From IDS-8 sp040902105 (GTDB taxonomy: Bacteria > Pseudomonadota > Gammaproteobacteria > Steroidobacterales > Woeseiaceae): a stretch of DNA of 64,000 nt. The notes below the pieces were generated by a model. The model worked only from the letters and a program-made list of their open reading frames with translations, made no database searches and was not told the DNA's origin. Each line of letters begins with the position of its first letter. The stretch's first letter is position 1. Below are positions 9,223 through 17,029 of the stretch, piece after piece. Position numbers and translations under genes: made by a program. The stretch covers positions 1 to 64,000 of the forward strand of contig JBBDXW010000071.1 in NCBI GenBank assembly GCA_040902105.1. The letters are read 5' to 3'.

Positions 9223-9815
9223 GACCAAACAATCGGCCGAACACCACGCAAGGGATGGCGGTTCCTGCGGATCACCGGTCCAAGCTTGATTGCTCGGTCG
9301 TGGAGACGGGCACGACGACACTACATCACAATCCTCAAGGCGGAGCTTCTGTACATTCCCGCTCCCATGGGAATTGTGGAAGTTGACCATTCCCGATGCC
9401 GGTGGCTTGGAGAAGCGAGCGTGGATAGGACGTGTACGGGAAGGCGAAGCGAGGCGAAACTACCAAATCTTGTAGTTTTGCCCGGATATTCGCTTGGCCT
9501 CGGCTAGTAAGAAGGCTGGGCGTGGCCGCAGCGGCCGGCCCAAAGCTTGGAAATCCCTCTCTCGAAGATGGTGTAGACGTCGGCGCCCGTTAGACGTGAC
9601 CAGAAAGTCGTCGATGTCCGTGTGCTCGACGTGGATGGCGCCTCCCAGCCCACGATGTGCGGCGTGGTTCGGGCTTTGACAGCATCGGTCGGCGCGCCGA
9701 GGCGGCCTCTTGCATTTCGTGAGCTGACGCAGACAAATCGATCTTGCGTAGCATACTCGAGTGGCGTATCTCTTACGTGGCGAGCCATGCTTTTCCATGG
9801 CGCCAGGAGAGCACA

Positions 9816-10094
9816 ATGAGCGCGGGCCAGTCCCAGATCTCGGCAACCGTCTCGGCCGCGACCAAGGAAAAGCTGGACCGGTTTACCGAGCGGCACGGCC
9901 TCAAGAAGAACTTCGTCGTCGAACAGGCGCTTCTGTTCTTCATTGAAGCACGCCGCGAGCTACCGGACGAGGCGCTCGTGCCGGCGAGAATTACCCTGGA
10001 GAACGAGGACTTCGACCGCGTGGTCGCAATGATCCACGAACCGCCGGCCCCCACTGAGGAACTGCGGAAGCTGATGGGTGGCCGCGACACTTGA
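9816..10094 (+). CDS. DUF1778 (TacA-like) antitoxin
   Basis: A 92-residue type II antitoxin. The N-terminal ribbon-helix-helix region (ISATVSAATKEKLDRFTERH) binds DNA, and the C-terminal part (IHEPPAPTEELRKLM) should bind the toxin. The ATG at 9816 is preceded by AGGAGA at the right distance. A possible promoter lies upstream: TTGCGT at 9744, a 17-bp spacer, then TATCTC. The gene overlaps the GNAT toxin gene by 17 nt, the usual order for such modules, where the partner acetylates aminoacyl-tRNA. Because the toxin is frameshifted, this antitoxin is now effectively an orphan. Confidence 0.86.
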   Translation: MSAGQSQISATVSAATKEKLDRFTERHGLKKNFVVEQALLFFIEARRELPDEALVPARITLENEDFDRVVAMIHEPPAPTEELRKLMGGRDT

Positions 10095-10358
10095 GATCAG
10101 GCCCCTGCGCACGGACGACGACCGAAGCGCGTTCTCGTGGGCGCAAGCGGACCTCGATCGCTTCTTCCAGCATTGCGCGGGACAGAATCAGTCAAGGTGC
10201 ATCTGGCCGTCAGCTATGTCGCGACGGCAAACGCTCACATTCTCGGCTTTGCGACCGTGGCCGCGTCGAGCCTAGAGCGCGCCCGTCTGCCTTCGTCTCG
10301 TCTGCGGCGTCGTCAGCTTGACCTAAATGAGAACGTCTTCCACCGCTTGCGCGGGTAA
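10078..10358 (+). pseudogene. GNAT-family toxin (TacT-like), frameshifted and truncated
   Basis: Starts at a GTG inside the antitoxin gene. The first 39 residues (LEIRPLRTDDDRSAFSWAQ...FFQHCAGQNQ) match the start of GNAT toxins paired with DUF1778. At about 10192 one base is missing: restoring a T in CAGT(T)CAAGGTG brings the second frame in line, giving FKVHLAVSYVATANAHILGFATVA. The similarity ends after SSRLRRR, so the second half with the acetyl-CoA-binding loop is absent. No active toxin can be made. Confidence 0.78.
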
Positions 10359-10363
10359 GCACC

Positions 10364-10386
10364 GGCCGTCAGGTGACGGCCGTACC
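10364..10386. repeat. Palindromic repeat, left copy
   Basis: A 23-bp unit whose core GGCCGTCAGGTGACGGCC is a near-perfect palindrome, followed by GTACC. An almost identical unit (22 of 23 bases) lies at 11919-11941, so the pair flanks the Xre-RES module. It could be a REP-like element, a small hairpin terminator or a scar of module acquisition. Confidence 0.6.
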
Positions 10387-10655
10387 ACAGAAATCGCCGC
10401 AAGGGCCCGTGCGAACGACCGGCACATCACCTGGCTGATGCTGGCTGACAGACGTGGCGCGATGGCTCATCAAGGTATCGCAACACCGGGCACTACCGGC
10501 CCGAGGCTCGGTAATCAGCGCCATGAATGATTATCATCCATGCGGTGAATACTTCACAAAAACACAATACCTCACGTTCACGCTGAGGTATTTCCCGATC
10601 GACCGTCCCGCTGCCTATACCGGGCCTCCAGTGCGTTGGAGGCAGCAGTTGTCAC

Positions 10656-10684
10656 TTGACAAAATAGACGAAATAGACGACTAT
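10656..10684 (+). promoter_or_regulatory. Predicted promoter of the Xre-RES operon
   Basis: TTGACA (10656-10661), a 17-bp spacer and GACTAT (10679-10684). The spacer consists of two tandem copies of AAATAGACG, a likely operator through which the antitoxin would repress its own operon. The start codon at 10715 follows about 30 bp downstream. Confidence 0.55.
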
Positions 10685-10714
10685 CGATCGCCGAATGTAG
10701 TCAGGAGAAACACC

Positions 10715-11311
10715 TTGGCCCAAACGAAAGCCAGAGACGTGGAGGCGCTGACCGCTGTGGTTCACCGAGCGGCCCGAGGCCTCAGTTCGCGTGCAGTGGC
10801 TACGCTGGTCGCGCATCCCGACGCCGTGCGGTCCGCGCTCGCTGTCGCGGCGGATGCGTTGTATGCAAGAGACCTTCCTGGCGATATCGAGATTGTCGCA
10901 GGTGCCGAACCGCGTTTGGTCGATGCGAAGGAGGCGGATCGGCGGATCACGGCGCGGACCCGATCGGGAAGAACGACCGATCTTCTGAGTTCGGATGACC
11001 TCGCACGCCGCGCCGGGGTGAAAACCCGCCAGTCCGTGCACGACTGGCTGAGCAAGGGACGAATAATCGGGTGGCAAGCCGCCAAGCGCGGCTATGTCTT
11101 TCCGGCCGGCCAGCTCGACGATCGCGGCCGGCCGCTCAAAGGGCTTGATCGCGTTGTCCCGCTTTTCGAGGACGCCTATACAGCGTGGGTCTGGCTCACC
11201 ACGCCGCGCCCCGCCCTCGACGGAGCGACGCCTCTTGCTTTGCTCCGTAAGGGGGAAGTCGAGCGTGTAGCGACGGCCGCCGCAGGGGACGCCCAAGGCG
11301 ACTTTGCGTGA
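10715..11311 (+). CDS. Xre/MbcA/ParS-type antitoxin of the RES module
   Basis: About 198 residues from a TTG at 10715, chosen because AGGAGA precedes it and the promoter lies just upstream; the open frame extends further left to 10454, but that part would lie upstream of the predicted promoter. An MerR/Xre-like helix-turn-helix is seen in LLSSDDLARRAGVKTRQSVHDWL, and the C-terminal toxin-binding domain has the family pattern W..L..PRPALDGATPLALLRKGEVERV. It should neutralise the RES toxin, whose GTG overlaps its stop codon (GTGA). Autoregulation through the spacer repeats is likely. Confidence 0.82.
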   Translation: MAQTKARDVEALTAVVHRAARGLSSRAVATLVAHPDAVRSALAVAADALYARDLPGDIEIVAGAEPRLVDAKEADRRITARTRSGRTTDLLSSDDLARRAGVKTRQSVHDWLSKGRIIGWQAAKRGYVFPAGQLDDRGRPLKGLDRVVPLFEDAYTAWVWLTTPRPALDGATPLALLRKGEVERVATAAAGDAQGDFA

Positions 11312-11895
11312 CCACCAGTTACGACCCGGAACGCATTCGCAGTCAGCTTCGCACTATCCGGATCGAGCGGATGTTCCGCTTGATCCAAACAAAGCATCGT
11401 CGTCGTCCGCTTGGCGCCGTCCCTGCACCGAGCCGATTCAGCGACCCGGCCGGAAAATACGCGGTTCTCTACGCGGCCGAAGCAGTGCGGTGCATCTTTT
11501 GGGAGGCGTTGGCACGCAACCGATTCACTCGGCGCAGGCGTCGCGTGCTGCCGCGAGCTGACGTCGAGGCCAGACTCGTGGTCTCGCTTCGCTCCACGAG
11601 GACTTTGCAGTTCGTGGACTTGCGCGGAGATAGTCCGATCAGAATATCCGCACCGCCCGCCGTTGCCCACGACGCCAATCACGCGGCAGCCCGTGCGCTA
11701 TCGTCGGCTGCCTACGCCGGCGTCGCGGAAGCGGACGGCTTTCTGTTCCAGTCGAGGTTTACCGGACATGTCTGCGCAGCCGTATTCGATCGGGCAATCA
11801 AACAGCTGGAAACGATCGAGGTTACGCGGCTGATTGAGCATGCAGACTTTCTGGAGGCGATCGAGGACTACGACATCACACTATCGTGTCCGTGA
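11308..11895 (+). CDS. RES-domain toxin (NAD+-depleting)
   Basis: A 195-residue RES-family protein; characterised members degrade NAD+ by an ADP-ribosyltransferase-like fold. The signature RFSDPAGKYAVLYAAEAVRCIFWEAL is present near residues 40-70, with an N-terminal RMFRL strand. The length is normal and the frame is intact. It starts with GTG in a 4-nt overlap with the antitoxin gene, so translation is coupled. It is convergent with a second antitoxin of the same family (11924-12484), whose own toxin is missing. Confidence 0.85.
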   Translation: MTTSYDPERIRSQLRTIRIERMFRLIQTKHRRRPLGAVPAPSRFSDPAGKYAVLYAAEAVRCIFWEALARNRFTRRRRRVLPRADVEARLVVSLRSTRTLQFVDLRGDSPIRISAPPAVAHDANHAAARALSSAAYAGVAEADGFLFQSRFTGHVCAAVFDRAIKQLETIEVTRLIEHADFLEAIEDYDITLSCP

Positions 11896-11918
11896 TCAGA
11901 AGGCAGGCTCTCCACGCC

Positions 11919-11941
11919 GGCCGTCACGTGACGGCCGTACC
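11919..11941. repeat. Palindromic repeat, right copy
   Basis: The core GGCCGTCACGTGACGGCC is a perfect 18-bp palindrome followed by GTACC, matching the unit at 10364-10386. It lies between the convergent RES toxin and the second antitoxin, overlapping the antitoxin 3' end, and could act as a bidirectional terminator. Confidence 0.6.
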
Positions 11942-12484
11942 GAAGCTGGGTGCAGCGGTGACGACGTCTTCAACTTTGCCGGCTTTCAGTCTGTCGATCG
12001 GACGTGCCGCCCTGTCCGCAAACGGCCACTCCTGGGAAAGGAACGCCCAGGCAAGTTCGGGATCGTCGATGATCTCAACCACCCGCGCTATGCCGGGGAC
12101 GACCTTGCCGGGCCTGAGGATTTGCTCCGCCGGAATGGTCAGGCCGCGCTTCGTAGACTTCCACCCGAGAAGGATCCCTTTCTCGACCCAGTCGTAGACT
12201 GTCGTCCGGGAGACATTGAGGAGTTCAGCGACCTCCGAGACGCCAAGCATGCCTGACCGAGAGGCGCGACCCACCACGAACGGCCTGAGCGCTTCCGGCA
12301 CCTCGGCCGCATCATCACCCTGAGTCTCGAACTGCACGGCCGCGGCCTCCAATGCTGCCGCGACGGCTATGCGTGCTTCCTTGGGGTGTTGCCGAAGAAA
12401 CCTCGTTGCCGTGCCGGAAAGGCCCCGGATTCCCTCAAGTCGGAACTTCGCGGGCTCCTTCGTCAGCTTGCTCGCTTCGCTCAT
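11924..12484 (-). CDS. Second Xre/MbcA/ParS-type antitoxin, no adjacent toxin
   Basis: A 186-residue paralogue of the antitoxin at 10715. It has the helix-turn-helix MLGVSEVAELLNVSRTTVYDWVEKG and the C-terminal toxin-binding pattern ELAWAFLSQEWPFADRAARPIDRLKAGKVEDV. The start at 12484 is supported by GGGAGG five bases upstream; the longer frame to 12517 has none. Toxin genes normally follow this gene on the same strand, but here the next gene on the left is the convergent RES toxin. It is therefore either an orphan or a second antitoxin able to act on the same toxin. Confidence 0.78.
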   Translation of the reverse strand: MSEASKLTKEPAKFRLEGIRGLSGTATRFLRQHPKEARIAVAAALEAAAVQFETQGDDAAEVPEALRPFVVGRASRSGMLGVSEVAELLNVSRTTVYDWVEKGILLGWKSTKRGLTIPAEQILRPGKVVPGIARVVEIIDDPELAWAFLSQEWPFADRAARPIDRLKAGKVEDVVTAAPSFGTAVT

Positions 12485-12531
12485 CAGCGCCTCCCAATCG
12501 ATAATCATCGAACCCAATTTATATCGGCAGA

Positions 12532-12548
12532 CTGTTCAGTTTGTACAG
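12532..12548. promoter_or_regulatory. Inverted repeat upstream of the second Xre antitoxin
   Basis: CTGTTCA-GTT-TGTACAG on the plus strand: seven-base arms with one mismatch and a three-base centre, lying 48-64 bp before the start codon and just upstream of a TATAAA-like box. This is the expected place for an autoregulatory operator. Confidence 0.5.
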
Positions 12549-12680
12549 AATGTAGGGTTGGCATGCTCACGACGCCCGGTACCGACCTCCCTGCGAGACG
12601 GCATCCAGCCGTTCGACGAGCCGCGGCAGCACGTATCGGCCCGCCGGCGCCGGTACCCGGATCGCCCCCCCCGGCCCTTG

Positions 12681-12980
12681 TCAGTCCGCCGCTTTGCCCA
12701 AGCGCGCCTTCAGCTCGAAGTACGCCAGGAAGAGGTTTCGGTGGTCGCCCTCCTGTCGATCGATGCGGACGTGCGCTTTCTTGAGCTTCTTCTTCACGAT
12801 CTTCAGCACGGCCTCGGCCTGCATCGCCCGACTGTCGGTCTCGTATTCGATCGAGGCGAGCAGCACCCCCAGCAGATTCTCGGTGTCGTCAAGTAGCGCC
12901 ATCGCTTCGCGCTGAGCTTCGGTGTGCGCGTCGGCGGCATCCGAGAGCGCGGGGTCGGGTTCGTAGTCTTCGTCCGTCAA
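12681..12980 (-). CDS. Hypothetical acidic helical protein, possibly a gene fragment
   Basis: A 99-residue frame starting with TTG. It has an acidic N-terminus (TDEDYEPDPALSDAADAHTEAQREAMALLDDTENLL) and a charged C-terminal helix (KIVKKKLKKAHVRIDRQ). The open frame continues upstream past the TTG for about 30 codons without a good start, and no ribosome site is visible. It may therefore be the 3' remnant of a larger gene cut by the deletion that also removed most of the adjacent restriction helicase. I do not recognise the family. Confidence 0.4.
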   Translation of the reverse strand: MTDEDYEPDPALSDAADAHTEAQREAMALLDDTENLLGVLLASIEYETDSRAMQAEAVLKIVKKKLKKAHVRIDRQEGDHRNLFLAYFELKARLGKAAD

Positions 12981-13095
12981 CAGGTCGGGGATGTAGTACT
13001 CGCATTCTTCCCGGACCTGCCAGTCGGCTGCCGATCTTGGGCACGCCGAGGGGCGGCAGTTCCCGGGTGGGGAGTAATCGCCGAGTCCCGGCTGC

Positions 13096-14130
13096 TTAGT
13101 CAGACCGGCGACCGGCTTCCTTCTTGTCGTCGCCTTTCAGGTCGTCTTCCAGCCGCTCGCCGGGCTTCTCGCGGTAGCAGTGATGTGCCTCGTCATTAAG
13201 CACTAGGATGTTCTTCATGCCCATCAACTCGGGCATGACCCGTTGCAGCATCTGGCCTTCGGTTTCGAGGGTATTCAGTGCTTCGCCGTGTCCTTGAAGC
13301 AGAGCGCGGCCGCCTTTAGAAAGCTGTATGCGCTCGCGCAGCTTGAAGGCGTGGTAGTTAGTGATGACGATCCCGGCCCGACCCAGATCGCCGACCATAT
13401 CGCTTGGGATCAGTTCTCGGCTTTGATAGTAACTGTCCGGATCGTTGGGCTTGAGCACGCGAAGGCGGTCCCGAATGGTCAAACCCGGTGTGACGATAAG
13501 AAACCCTCGTGTGAATCGCTTGCTCTGCGGCCGGCGCACCGCATTGACCGTCTGCCAGGCGATCAGCATCGCCATGACCGTCGTTTTGCCGGCGCCCGTG
13601 GCGAGCTTCAAGGCGAGCCGCAAGAGCTCGGGGTTGGCGTCGTTGTTCGCATCGGCGAGATGCTCGATGAATCGTTTCCCCGCGTTGCCCGTATGCGGCG
13701 CTACCTCGGTCAACCAGATGGCTGTTTCAACGGCTTCGATCTGGCAGAAGAAGGGGCGAATACCGCTGAACGGGTGGTGACGCCAGTGCTGCAGCAGCCT
13801 CGCGGTCTCAGGCGTAACGTTCCACTGGCTGGCCGGGAGCGTGCGCCATTGATCTACCTGTTGGCGAACGCCGTTGATTATAGCCGTGTGGTCATATTGC
13901 TGGGCCTGTGTCGAAAGGCCTCGTCCCTCGTCGAACAGCAGCGCTGCCTGTTCCGTCGATCCGCTCCGCTTTTTCGGTTTCGGGATCGGCGTGATGAATT
14001 CCGCCCGGCGGCGGGTTTCGATGATTTTCTGAGTTGGTTGGCCGCTCGCATCCAACTCCCAATGCCGCTGCGGATACTCGTAGGGTGAGTTGAGAATTGG
14101 GTGCTCGAAGAAGGCGCTGCCGTCGTTCAC
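13096..14130 (-). pseudogene. Restriction-enzyme helicase subunit (type III Res-like), N-terminal third only
   Basis: The frame encodes 344 residues from a GTG at 14130 that overlaps the upstream gene as GTGA. A DEAD/DEAH helicase N-terminal domain is clear: Walker A LATGAGKTT in the middle and Walker B/DEAH NDEAHHCYREKP near the end. Res proteins of this kind are around 900-1000 residues, with the second RecA domain and nuclease after this point. Here the frame stops shortly after DEAH (GDDKKEAGRRSD) and no continuation is found downstream. The methyltransferase expected between the HTH gene and this gene is also missing. I read it as a deleted restriction-modification locus. Confidence 0.78.
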
Positions 14131-14339
14131 TGCTTCCTCTTCCGGTTTGCTTTCGCCGGCGCCGCCGCGAGTTTTTGCCGCTCGATCCAATCGTCGATGT
14201 CGCGCTTCTTGAAGCGCCAGGTTCCTGCGACTTTGAAGCCGGGGAGTTCGGCTCGCTGGACGAGTCGGTAGACGGTCTTCTCGTCCACGTTCAAGTAGCC
14301 TGCTACCTCCCGCACGGTCATTGCAGGCGAGCCGTCCAC
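14127..14339 (-). CDS. Excisionase-family HTH protein
   Basis: A small MerR/excisionase-like DNA-binding protein: MTVREVAGYLNVDEKTVYRLVQ, then ELPGFKVAGTWRFKKRDIDDWIERQ, the usual layout for this family, and a basic tail. The start is either the GTG at 14339 (preceded by GAGG) or the ATG at 14321. Such genes commonly precede restriction-modification or mobile genes. Here the stop overlaps the GTG of the Res-like gene, so the two were once one operon. It probably served as regulator of that locus. Confidence 0.72.
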   Translation of the reverse strand: MDGSPAMTVREVAGYLNVDEKTVYRLVQRAELPGFKVAGTWRFKKRDIDDWIERQKLAAAPAKANRKRKQ

Positions 14340-14652
14340 CGTAAGAGCCTCACGACAAGAGAAACTGGGGCACCCTAGTCCAGTCTGGCCCAACGTGCAA
14401 TGAATCTCTCTGCAAATCCTGAATTTTCTTGAGCGACAGTGACGAATACCCGGTCGGGCTTCGTGAAGCGAGCGGAGCATGGATCGTGAGCTAACTCGAG
14501 CACCTTCGGCGGTCCGGTCGATCGCCGTGCATTACCTGCGTGCATCGACGTCAATCGCTGCGCGGTATGCGGCCGATCCGCTGAACCGGCATTCGCGACC
14601 TGGCGGGAAAGCCTGATCGAAAAATGTCTTGTCCGTCGTTCCAGAAACTGGC

Positions 14653-15729
14653 ATGTTCCGCGCAATGTGGAACACAACAAATTCTGGATTGAAACGCATC
14701 CTGGCAGCCGTAGAAGCTGTTCGGCAGCGGCTCCCGCCCGACTGGTCCGCACGGCTCGGCACTGGCTCTCGCAACAGTGACGGAACGGTGACCCTTCGCG
14801 GTGCCGATGGCCGCCGTGCAAGGCTCACCGTGCTCGCCCGCAAGCGCGTCAGCCCTAGGGACGTGGCGCACCTCGTGAGCGAGGCCCGCGATGCGCGCCG
14901 ACTGCTGGTCATCTCGCCGTTCCTGAGCGCGCGCACGCGTGAGCTTCTGGTCGGCGCCAACGCCAACTACGTCGACGCCACAGGCAACCTGCGAATCGTC
15001 GTCAGCGATCCGGCCATCTTCCTCGAAACCCGCGGCGCTGACCGGGATCCAGATCGTGAACCGCGTGCGCTGCGAAGCCTCAAAGGCGCGGCGGCCGGCC
15101 GAGTCGTTCGCGCGCTCTGCGACTTCACGCCACCCTACGGCGTGCGAGCGCTGGCCGAAATTTCATCCACGCCCCTCGGGTCAGTGTCTCGTGTGGTCAG
15201 CTTCCTCGAGGAGGAAGCCCTCCTTACCCGCGACGCCAAGAAGGTGATCACGGTCGTCGACTGGCAGGCGCTCATCGCCCGCTGGGTGCGCGACTACCGT
15301 GTTACGGAGTCCAACGCCGTTCGCTCTTATCTTGAGCCGAGGGGCCTGCCGGCCCTGGGTTCCAAGATAAGGAGACTCGATCGGTACGCCATCACCGGAA
15401 GCCTTGCTGGGTCGGGCATCGCGCCGGCCCGCCTCGCGATGATCTACGTGGACGACGCGGAGCACGCAGCCGAAGCGCTCGAAGTCGTGCCGGCGGAGGC
15501 CGGGGCAAACCTGTGGCTCCTCGAGCCTTACGACGACGTCGTGTTCGAGAGGACTCAGTCCTTGCCTTTTGCGCCGGCACCGGAGAAGTTCACGGTCACG
15601 GCGGCTGCACCGAGTCAGGTTGTCGCCGATTTGATGACGAGCCCGGGACGCGGGCCGCAGGAAGCAGAAGCGCTGGTGCAGAAGATGACAGGAACCGAGA
15701 ATGTCTGGCGAAAGACCGCCGGACGTTGA
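14653..15729 (+). CDS. AbiEi-like type IV antitoxin / HTH regulator
   Basis: About 358 residues. The N-terminal half has an alpha/beta domain (VLARKRVSPRDVAHLVSEARDARRLLVISPFLSARTRELL). A winged helix follows (GVRALAEISSTPLGSVSRVVSFLEEEALL), then a mixed C-terminal domain. This layout resembles the AbiEi-like antitoxins that pair with AbiEii-type nucleotidyltransferase toxins, and the next gene, overlapping by 29 nt, starts like such a nucleotidyltransferase. The start is uncertain: ATG at 14653 or 14665, or TTG at 14629. The antitoxin would repress its own promoter. Confidence 0.65.
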   Translation: MFRAMWNTTNSGLKRILAAVEAVRQRLPPDWSARLGTGSRNSDGTVTLRGADGRRARLTVLARKRVSPRDVAHLVSEARDARRLLVISPFLSARTRELLVGANANYVDATGNLRIVVSDPAIFLETRGADRDPDREPRALRSLKGAAAGRVVRALCDFTPPYGVRALAEISSTPLGSVSRVVSFLEEEALLTRDAKKVITVVDWQALIARWVRDYRVTESNAVRSYLEPRGLPALGSKIRRLDRYAITGSLAGSGIAPARLAMIYVDDAEHAAEALEVVPAEAGANLWLLEPYDDVVFERTQSLPFAPAPEKFTVTAAAPSQVVADLMTSPGRGPQEAEALVQKMTGTENVWRKTAGR

Positions 15730-15943
15730 GTACGTTGCCCTACGCGTGCTGCTAGAAGCGCTCGGGACTCATCGGAAGGCGGTCGTTCTCACCGGTGCGC
15801 AGGCAATCTACCTGCACATCGGCGAGGGAGGTCTGACCGTCTCGTCGTATACAACCGATGGCGACCTTGCGATCGATCCGCGTCAGCTCGACGACGAACC
15901 AGCATTGACCGGCGCCCTCGAAGCTACCAGTGAGCAAGGATGA
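15701..15943 (+). pseudogene. AbiEii-like nucleotidyltransferase toxin, truncated
   Basis: Eighty residues overlapping the antitoxin 3' end. KAVVLTGAQAIYLHIGEGGLT followed by SYTTDGDLAIDP resembles the N-terminal nucleotidyltransferase core, with a D-x-D-like metal motif (DGDLAID). Full-length toxins of this type are 200-300 residues; here the frame ends after GALEATSEQG and no continuation is found before the convergent gene at 15999. It is probably inactive. Confidence 0.6.
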
Positions 15944-15998
15944 CGTGTAGGGCCAATTCGCATAGCTAATGTGAACAACTCCTGCGCAATTGGGGACC

Positions 15999-16970
15999 TC
16001 ATGGACGCGGCGTCGTGGGTTCGATCCGACGGGTCGGGAGACGGGCATTCATTGCCATCGTCAGCTCTTCGACGAGTTCTTGGAATGCCGCCATCGTTCT
16101 CATGGCCACGGCGTACTGTGCGCGGTTTGCGGAATAGGCATCCTTGTACGAGAGCGGTCTCAACTCGCCAAAACCGTAGGACACGGCTTTCGTGCCTCGA
16201 ACTTCGATCTGAGCGTAACTGCCGTCTTCCTGCTGTTCGAGTTTCGTCCAGGGGCCAATTCGTCGGTTCATGGTGATGACGGGTCCCATCTCAAAGCGAG
16301 GCGCGAATCCGTGGGCTGCCAGATTGCGAAAATTCCGGCTGGTTTTCTCGTAACCCTTCGAGTCGAGCTGCCCGAGCAGTTCTCGGAATGCCCGATACCT
16401 CAGCCAGGATCTAGCTGTTCCCAGACGCTCGACCTGTCCAATGATTCTATCGAGTCGTCGCCACGCACCTGGAGCATGGCCATCCTGTTCAAGCTCGTCC
16501 CGATATCCTGGAACGACGGCTCTGTTAGCGACATGCAGCGCATGCTCGGCCACGGCCGCAAGCCTCCACTTGAGGCCACTCGGTTGAAGCATGCAGAAGT
16601 AGGCGAGTGGATCAATCGCCCAATCCCTCAGTTCCCACAGCGGTTTCCAGTCCGCATCGGTATCCGGCCCGAGCGTGCGCTCGAACTCCTCGTATACCTT
16701 GATCCAGACGCATAGCCGAAACAGGTCGTGGCTCCACTGGTTGACCAAATTGAAGGTCTGTTGAATCTCGCCGGCCACGCCCCCGTGATTCCAGATGAAC
16801 GAATCGAACTCGTTTGGTTCGACTTGTCTTACCCGGTCAATGGTCTTCAAGAGCTTGTCCGAAACCAGACCCGGAGCCTCGTCGCGCGAGATAAGCAGAA
16901 CCTCGTGAAAGCGTCTCTCCGCCCTCAGCAGGAACTCTTGCCAGTCTTCTAGCTGTGAATCGATAGTCAC
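15999..16970 (-). CDS. HEPN-like protein downstream of the DUF3800 gene (323 aa)
   Basis: A helical soluble protein. The segment NFRNLAAHGF contains R-N-x3-H, the R-X4-6-H catalytic signature of HEPN nucleases, and the layout recalls the Cthe_2314-type HEPN proteins. The C-terminal helix is rich in Met and Ala. It lies 59 bp downstream of the DUF3800 gene on the same strand and is probably co-transcribed. An RNase-like HEPN protein next to a DUF3800 protein suggests a defence or toxin pair. The family assignment rests on one motif and context, so it is tentative. Confidence 0.6.
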   Translation of the reverse strand: MTIDSQLEDWQEFLLRAERRFHEVLLISRDEAPGLVSDKLLKTIDRVRQVEPNEFDSFIWNHGGVAGEIQQTFNLVNQWSHDLFRLCVWIKVYEEFERTLGPDTDADWKPLWELRDWAIDPLAYFCMLQPSGLKWRLAAVAEHALHVANRAVVPGYRDELEQDGHAPGAWRRLDRIIGQVERLGTARSWLRYRAFRELLGQLDSKGYEKTSRNFRNLAAHGFAPRFEMGPVITMNRRIGPWTKLEQQEDGSYAQIEVRGTKAVSYGFGELRPLSYKDAYSANRAQYAVAMRTMAAFQELVEELTMAMNARLPTRRIEPTTPRP

Positions 16971-17029
16971 GTTCTAGATTGAGGCGATGCGTGGTCCTTG
17001 TGAAACGTCGGCGTTCCGAGGTCGCGGAG

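Noticed and set aside
9460..9896. Two overlapping minus-strand frames with a fragment reading TGADVYTIFERGI
   Set aside because: The fragment recalls the end of an unknown enzyme but is too short and in two frames; not assignable.
12532..12548. LexA box (CTG-N-CAG)
   Set aside because: The spacing is CTG-N11-CAG rather than N10, and the position upstream of an Xre-type antitoxin explains it better as that protein's operator.
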